Assembly (NCBI GenBank): GCA_010909165.1
Contig: MU008217.1
Span: 1 to 64,000, forward strand
DNA: 64,000 nt
Direction of reading: 5' to 3'
Source of the DNA: Anthoceros angustus
Lineage: Eukaryota; Streptophyta; Anthocerotopsida; Anthocerotales; Anthocerotaceae
In this document: piece by piece, positions 58,711 to 64,000 of the stretch
Numbering within the stretch: the stretch's first letter is position 1
How the letters are laid out: each line of letters starts with the position of its first letter
The notes under the pieces: generated by a model
Database searches by the model: none
The model's input: only the letters and a program-made list of their open reading frames with translations
Told to the model about the DNA's origin: nothing
Program-made: the position numbers and the translations under genes

Positions 58711-59396
58711 CGGAAAAAACATTACTACAATAATATAAATTAAACCACTAGCACAACAAAATCCAAATGTAAAATTGAACATCTATCAAACAACAAACCA
58801 CTTCTTGTTTGAATTTTACCTTTGCATTCGTCTAGACCATTTTACCGAGCACTTATTGTTTGATAGATGTTCAATTTTATGGACCACTTATTGTTTGATA
58901 GATGTTCAATTTTATAGACCACTTATTGTTTGATAGATGTTCAATTTTACCTTTGCATTCGTCTAGACCATTTTACCGACCACTTATTGTTTGATAGATG
59001 TTCTAATTGTTTTCTTGTAATACATACTATTAATGGATATATGATATTTCCTTTCTAGCATCTTCAAATTGTTTTCTTGTGAATACATAAGCATTGGGAT
59101 TCTCATCTTCTTCATCTTCTTCTTCATCTTCTTCATCTTCTTCTTCTTGTTTGAATTTTACCTTTGCATTCGTCTAGACCATTTTACCGAGCACTTATTG
59201 TTTGAATTTCTTTCATGGGGATGAATTTGTGGTGTTTAGCCCTCGTTCATGCATGTGGTGACCGCCACCGTGGTCCTTTGCCTTAAGCTTGATCAAGTCA
59301 TGCTTATTCTTTTATTGAGCTTGATCAAGTCATCAAGACTCAATTTGCCTTCTTAATGTACAACATGTCAATTGAGAACTAAACTACACCAAATGT
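58711..59396. repeat. DA piece, inverted P35, P35/X30, Y62, CTT, S, L32
   Basis: L87 enters DA through gcatttcatggcc. DA (58,700-58,757) leads to K and the fourth inverted P35 fragment. Four forward P35 words, Y62, a DA word, CTT (59,105-59,150), S and L32 follow. At 59,345 L87 passes through ttgccttc to TAIL (ttcttaatgtacaac). Confidence 0.82.
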
Positions 59397-59600
59397 CTAA
59401 GAAACAAAGTCGTGGCTCAAGTATCACAAAGTTAGAGACTTCAACTTAAACTGTGAGACAAGATCAAACAATAAGTGGTCTATAAAAATTGAACATCTAT
59501 CAAACAATAAGTGGTCTATAAAAATTGAACATCTATCAAACAATAAGTGGTCTATAAAAATTGAACATCTATCAAACAACAAACCACTTCTTGTTCTTCT
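59397..59600 (-). repeat. K variant and three inverted P35 copies
   Basis: The K start here reads gtcgtggctcaag and aaactgtgagac, the right-side variant shared with 60,972. Three complete inverted P35 copies follow (59,463-59,580; aataagtggtctataaaaa) with five A where the forward form would give four. They face forward P35 copies at 59,615-59,740 and could fold into a hairpin with them. Confidence 0.88.
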
Positions 59601-60165
59601 TCTTGTTTGAATTTTACCGACCACTTATTGTTTGATAGATGTTCAATTTTATAGACCACTTATTGTTTGAATTTTACCGAGCACTTATTGTTTGATAGAT
59701 GTTCAATTTTACCGAGCACTTATTGTTTGATAGATGTTCTAATTGTTTTCTTGTGATAGGTACTATAAATGGATATATGATATTTCCTTTATGGCACGTT
59801 CAAGTTGTTTTCTTGTAATACATACTATTAATGGATATATGATATTTCCTTTCCAGATGTTCTAATTGTTTTCTTGTAATACATACTATTAATGGATATA
59901 TGATATTTCCTTTCCAGATGTTCTAATTGTTTTCTTGTAATACATACTATTAATGGATATATGATATTTCCTTTATGGCACGTTCAAGTTGTTTTCTTGT
60001 GATAGGTACTATAAATGGATATATGATATTTCCTTTATGGCACGTTCAAGTTGTTTTCTTGTGAATACATAAGCATTGGGATTCTCATCTTCTTCTTCCT
60101 CTTCATCTTCTTCATCTTCTTCATGCATTTCATTAACATTATTGATTGATTGAAGATTATTTGTC
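59601..60165. repeat. P35, Y62 array (5-6 copies), DA word, CTT
   Basis: P35 words enter Y62 by gatgttctaattg. Y62 (59,740-60,065) alternates ccagatgttc and gcacgttcaag ends with atatatgata cores. A DA word and CTT (60,090-60,122) join S. Confidence 0.86.
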
Positions 60166-60640
60166 TTGTTTGAATTTTACCTTTGCATTCGTCTAGACCA
60201 TTTTACCGCAATCTATGTAGTTGCCATATTTCAATCCTATGACGAAGATCCGTCCTTAGTGGACTTGAATAAATTTCTTCTTCTTCCTCTTCATCTTCTT
60301 CTTCTTCTTGTTCTTCTTGTTCTTCTTCTCTTCTTCTTCTTCTTCTTCTTCTTCTTCTTCTTCTTCTTCTTCTTCTTCTTCTTCTTCTCTTCTTCTTCAT
60401 CTTCTTCTTCTTCTTCTTCATCTTCTTCTTCTTCATCTTCTTCTTCTTACAGTTATTAATTGTATTTAGAAAACTATGAAACTTCTTCACCTCTAGGTAT
60501 TGTATGTATACATGTTTAGTATAGTGATTATTTTCACTAGCATAGTAAATAAAAATTATTTATTTAATTATTTATGTATGCTATTCTTTGCAACAACAAA
60601 GAAACATACAACCATATTACATACATATCAGGCCCTTCTT
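60166..60640. repeat. F, long CTT tract and T
   Basis: The tract 60,280-60,446 includes a pure (CTT)n core of about 60 bp (60,330-60,388). F-CTT-T is in macro-unit order again and full length. The minus-strand frame at 60,203-60,490 is K/R/E-rich microsatellite translation. Confidence 0.87.
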
Positions 60641-61220
60641 GTTTCCACCTTTAAAATTTGCATACTAAATTGTGCTAACATGAAGTCTTGCGATATGCAA
60701 TCTCGCATCACTTGACCATGGTACACATCTAGCTCCGCATCCAAGACCTCTGCACTTTTGACTATGGCGGAGGTCGTTGGCTACCTCCTCTTCCTATAAC
60801 ATGTGCCGCCACACTCCCATTTGGGGTCGTTGGTTTGCCGCTTGTATTATCATTCGCATATCAATTGCCTCAATGGTCATTGGTTTGCCATCAAGATCCA
60901 AGTGGTTGTTTGGCTTAGTGGTTCGACGAGCTTTCTTTTATTGAGCTTGATCAAGTCATGCTTATTCTTTGCAACAAAGTCGTGGCTCAAGTATCACAAA
61001 GTTAGAGACTTCAACTTAAACTGTGAGACAAGATCAAACAACAAAATCCAAATGTAAAATTGAAGTTCAAAACCGCCCAATCATATATCGACAAGCTAGG
61101 CACAAGTAACACTAAATATGCACAAGTTCCACTAAGTACTTAAGCATCTAACTGCACACCAAAGTGTGTAGTTACAAACCTTGGAGGTTAAGTAGGGTGC
61201 GATTCGTCTTGCTACACTTG
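60641..61220. repeat. ST, C53, C50, L32, K: macro-unit order
   Basis: The order and nearly every base follow 2,810-3,415 of unit 1, with gatccaagtgg for gatcaagtgg and the right-side K variant (gtcgtggctc, aaactgtgag). This marks the return of ordered satellite after some 40 kb of shuffling. Confidence 0.87.
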
Positions 61221-62360
61221 CTTTCTTTTATTGAGCTTGATCAAGTCATCCACATTCTTTTATTGAGCTTGATCAAGTCATCAAGACTCAATTTGCCTTC
61301 CTTAGCAGCGGTTTCATGCATGTGGTGACCGCCACCGTGGTCCTTTGCCTTAAGCTTGATCAAGTCATGCTTATTCTTTTATTGAGCTTGATCAAGTCAT
61401 CAAGACTCAATTTGCCTTCCTTAGCAGCGGTTTCATGCATGTGGTGACCGCCACCGTGGTCCTTTGCCTTAAGCTTGATCAAGTCATGCTTATTCTTTTA
61501 TTGAGCTTGATCAAGTCATCAAGACTCAATTTGCCTTCCTTAGCAGCGGTTTCATGCATGTGGTGACCGCCACCGTGGTCCTTTGCCTTAAGCTTGATCA
61601 AGTCATCAAGACTCAATTTGCCTTCCTTAGCAGCGGTTTCATGCATTTCATTAACATTATTGATTGAAGATTATTTGTCTTGTTTGAATTTTACCTTTGC
61701 ATTCGTCTAGACCATTTTACCGAGCACTTATTGTTTGATAGATGTTCAATTTTACCTTTGCATTCGTCTAGACCATTTTACCGAGCACTTATTGTTTGAT
61801 AGATGTTCAATTTTACCGCAATCATATATCGACAAGCTAGGCACAAGTAACACTAAATATGCACAAGTTCCACTAAGTACTTAAGCATCTAACTGCACAC
61901 CAAAGTGTGTAGTTACAAACCTTGGAGGTTAAGTAGGGTGCGATTCGTCTTGCTACACTTATTGTTTGATAGATGTTCAATTTTACCTTTGCATTCGTCT
62001 AGACCATTTTACCGAGCACTTATTGTTTGATAGATGTTCAATTTTACCTTTGCATTCGTCCGCATTGGATGACGAGCACCGCCACGCCTTGCTTTCTTTT
62101 ATTGAGCTTGATCAAGTCATCAAGACTCAATTTGCCTTCCTTAGCAGCGGTTTCATGCATGTGGTGACCGCCACCGTGGTCCTTTGCCTTAAGCTTGATC
62201 AAGTCATGCTTATTCTTTTATTGAGCTTGATCAAGTCATCAAGACTCAATTTGCCTTCCTTAGCAGCGGTTTCATGCATGTGGTGACCGCCACCGTGGTC
62301 CTTTGCCTTAAGCTTGATCAAGTCATCCACATTCTTTTATTGAGCTTGATCAAGTCATCA
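61221..62360. repeat. L87/L32, P35/X30, second K, L87
   Basis: Four L87 copies, S, two P35/X30 words, then K entered at ccgcaatcatatatcg (61,817, shared caatc) and left at gctacacttattg (61,953, shared cac). The same pair of joins is used at 63,841-63,985. P35/X30, gcattggatgacgagc and L87/L32 complete the passage. Confidence 0.86.
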
Positions 62361-63240
62361 AGACTTAGATGACCACAACGTTGTCTTAGGTCCTCGAGCA
62401 ACTCATAATTATTGCTTGGTCGCGAGGAATTCATTATTGCTTGGATGTTTGTGCTCTATAATGTATTTAAAATTGGTCAATATGGATTATTTTTGTGAAA
62501 ATATATTCAACCGTGGTGGTTGCTCTCAATATCCTAGGCAAATCAATTGTTAACCGTTGCAAGGATGAGCAATTTTACCGACCACTTATTGTTTGATAGA
62601 TGTTCAATTTTACCGACCACTTATTGTTTGATAGATGTTCAATTTTATAGACCACTTATTGTTTGATAGATGTTCAATTTTATGGACCACTTATTGTTTG
62701 ATAGATGTTCAATTTTATAGACCACTTATTGTTTGATAGATGTTCAATTTCTTGACCACTTATTGTTTGATAGATGTTCAATTTTACCGAGCACTTATTG
62801 TTTGATAGATGTTCAATTTTATAGACCACTTATTGTTTGATAGATGTTCAATTTTACCGAGCACTTATTGTTTGATAGATGTTCAATTTTATACACCACT
62901 TATTGTTTGATAGATGTTCACGAGGTGGAGCGTGGCGAGGATGAGCAACTTAACAAACCACTTCTTGTTAGGCTTTCCTAAGGTGCAACGTTGCAAGGAT
63001 GAGCAACTTAACAAACCACTTAGATGATGGCTCCTTTATAGATGACCTTGAATACTAGATACTATACAGGATATTTGATATTTCCTTTCTAGCATCTTCA
63101 AATTGTTTTCTTGTGATAGGTACTATAAATGGATATTTGATATTTCCTTTATGGCACGTTCAAGTTGTTTTCTTGTAATACATACTATTAATGGATATAT
63201 GATATTTCCTTTCTAGCATCTTCAAATTTCATGGCCAAAC
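62361..63240. repeat. Canonical G, P35 (10 copies) and TAIL
   Basis: The P35 variant order is the same as in unit 1, including the rare cttga word (62,750). TAIL differs: ggtgcaacgttgcaagg links to a second acttaacaaacc, and after three Y62 copies TAIL leaves at ttcaaatttcatggcc for DA, so no new HEAD follows. Confidence 0.88.
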
Positions 63241-64000
63241 GGAAAAAACATTACTACAATAATATAAATTAAACCACTTCTTGTTCTTCTTGTTCTTCTT
63301 CATCTTCTTCTTGTTCTTCTTGTTAGGCTTTCCTAAGGTGCAAGGATGATTTCAAGGATGAGCAATTTTACCTTTGCATTCGTCTAGACCATTTTACCGA
63401 CCACTTATTGTTTGATAGATGTTCAATTTTACCTTTGCATTCGTCTAGACCATTTTACCGACCACTTATTGTTTGATAGATGTTCAATTTTATGGACCAC
63501 TTATTGTTTGATAGATGTTCAATTTTACCGAGCACTTATTGTTTGATAGATGTTCAATTTTACCTTTGCATTCGTCTAGACCATTTTACCGACCACTTAT
63601 TGTTTGATAGATGTTCTAATTGTTTTCTTGTGAATACATAAGCATTGGGATTCTCATCTTCTTCTCTTCTTCTTCCTCTTCATCTTCTTCTTGTTCTTCT
63701 TCATCTTCTTCTTCTTCTTCTTCTTGTTTGAATTTTACCGACCACTTATTGTTTGATAGATGTTCAATTTTATACACCACTTATTGTTTGATAGATGTTC
63801 AATTTTATACACCACTTATTGTTTGATAGATGTTCAATTTTACCGCAATCATATATCGACAAGCTAGGGCACAAGTAACACTAAATATGCACAAGTTCCA
63901 CTAAGTACTTAAGCATCTAACTGCACACCAAAGTGTGTAGTTACAAACCTTGGAGGTTAAGTAGGGTGCGATTCGTCTTGCTACACTTATTGTTTGATAG
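63241..64000. repeat. DA piece, CTT, FKD, P35/X30, CTT, P35, K
   Basis: A DA piece (63,225-63,277), CTT, a VQ start that jumps at aaggtgcaaggatg straight to FKD, and a P35/X30 array (63,370-63,620). A DA word, CTT (63,655-63,727), three P35 words, and K (63,848-63,982) re-entering P35 at ctacacttattg follow. The repeat continues beyond the window edge. Confidence 0.85.

Larger units (their letters stand above)
18970..64000. repeat. Scrambled mosaic of satellite words
   Basis: Practically every stretch can be assigned to a word of macro-units 1-4, but in new orders and copy numbers. Complete HEAD, M and the TAIL end are absent; VQ, FKD, P35, HINGE, L87, L32 and R25 dominate. Neighbouring words share 3-10 bp at their joins. 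Composite strings are themselves duplicated, so the order is not simply random. The zones are described one by one below. Confidence 0.85.

Noticed and set aside
18785-60446. CTT tracts before acagttattaattg as polypyrimidine tract plus splice acceptor (cttcttacag)
   Set aside because: The cttcttcttacag context resembles a 3' splice site, but no exon with coding content follows (T is AT-rich with stops) and no matching donor is apparent.
4011-63840. P35 arrays as a CRISPR array
   Set aside because: There are no unique spacers: the bases between repeat cores are five-base variants of one another, and no cas-like gene exists.
1-64000. Terminal repeats, integrase or transposase of a mobile element
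   Set aside because: No long terminal repeat pair with coding interior, no terminal inverted repeats flanking a unit, and no recognisable element protein in any frame.
1-64000. Bacterial or phage origin with operons
   Set aside because: No gene-dense strand, ribosome-binding sites or recognisable bacterial proteins; composition is satellite-like throughout.

Overview
No functional gene can be supported in this window. It is eukaryotic-looking repetitive DNA: AT-rich, with long CTT/GAA tracts and nested mini- and microsatellites, and without operons, ribosome-binding sites, RNA genes, transposase genes or CRISPR. Open frames are short (140 codons or fewer). They recur because the DNA recurs, and most read straight through tandem repeats. 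No species marker is visible; a plant or animal heterochromatic satellite is an inference.

Block names used below. HEAD = type copy 1-361. VQ = ~130-bp block with the word gcaattaggagacc. FKD = 12-bp repeat gatttcaaggat. P35 = 35-bp repeat around cttattgtttgatagatg. X30 = linker tttgcattcgtctagacc inside P35 arrays. HINGE = 30-bp cacgaggtggagcgtggcg word. DA = ~400-bp block ending in an A-rich stretch. ST = block from ccacctttaaatttgc to gaggtcgttgg. C53 and C50 = 53- and 50-bp tandem words. M = aggctaggtctatg block. S = tcatggggatgaatttg block. F = ccgcaatctatgtagttgcc block. CTT = polypyrimidine tract. T = acagttattaattg block. K = aaatccaaatgtaaaattg block. L87 and L32 = 87- and 32-bp repeats around cttgatcaag. 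G = gatgaccacaacgttg block. R25 = 25-bp tcgcgaggaattcatt repeat. TAIL = end block with Y62, a 62-bp minisatellite.

Layout. From 1 to about 18,785 there are four ordered macro-units of a complex satellite (1-4919, 4920-9900, 9901-14040, 14041-~18785). The order is HEAD, DA, ST/M, F, CTT, T, ST, K, L87, G, P35, TAIL, with internal duplications. The fourth unit breaks off in a nearly pure CTT tract at 18,785-18,968. From there to the end the same words are reshuffled. HEAD, M and complete macro-units are gone, some words are amplified (VQ to about 40 copies, FKD to 11, R25 to 9), and short runs of canonical order reappear (25.1-26.5, 50.4-51.2, 60.2-63.1 kb).

Neighbouring words usually meet at 3-10 bp of shared sequence. 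Copies differ mostly by 1-3 bp indels and seldom by substitutions. This pattern fits either recent microhomology-driven template switching and amplification, or an assembly-graph or simulated walk through a collapsed satellite. Sequence alone cannot decide between them, and raw long reads would. The only coding-like traces are a minus-strand repeat ORF with SLDDLIKLNKKN motifs (best copy 25,212-25,610) and a short plus-strand fragment at 10,823-10,952.
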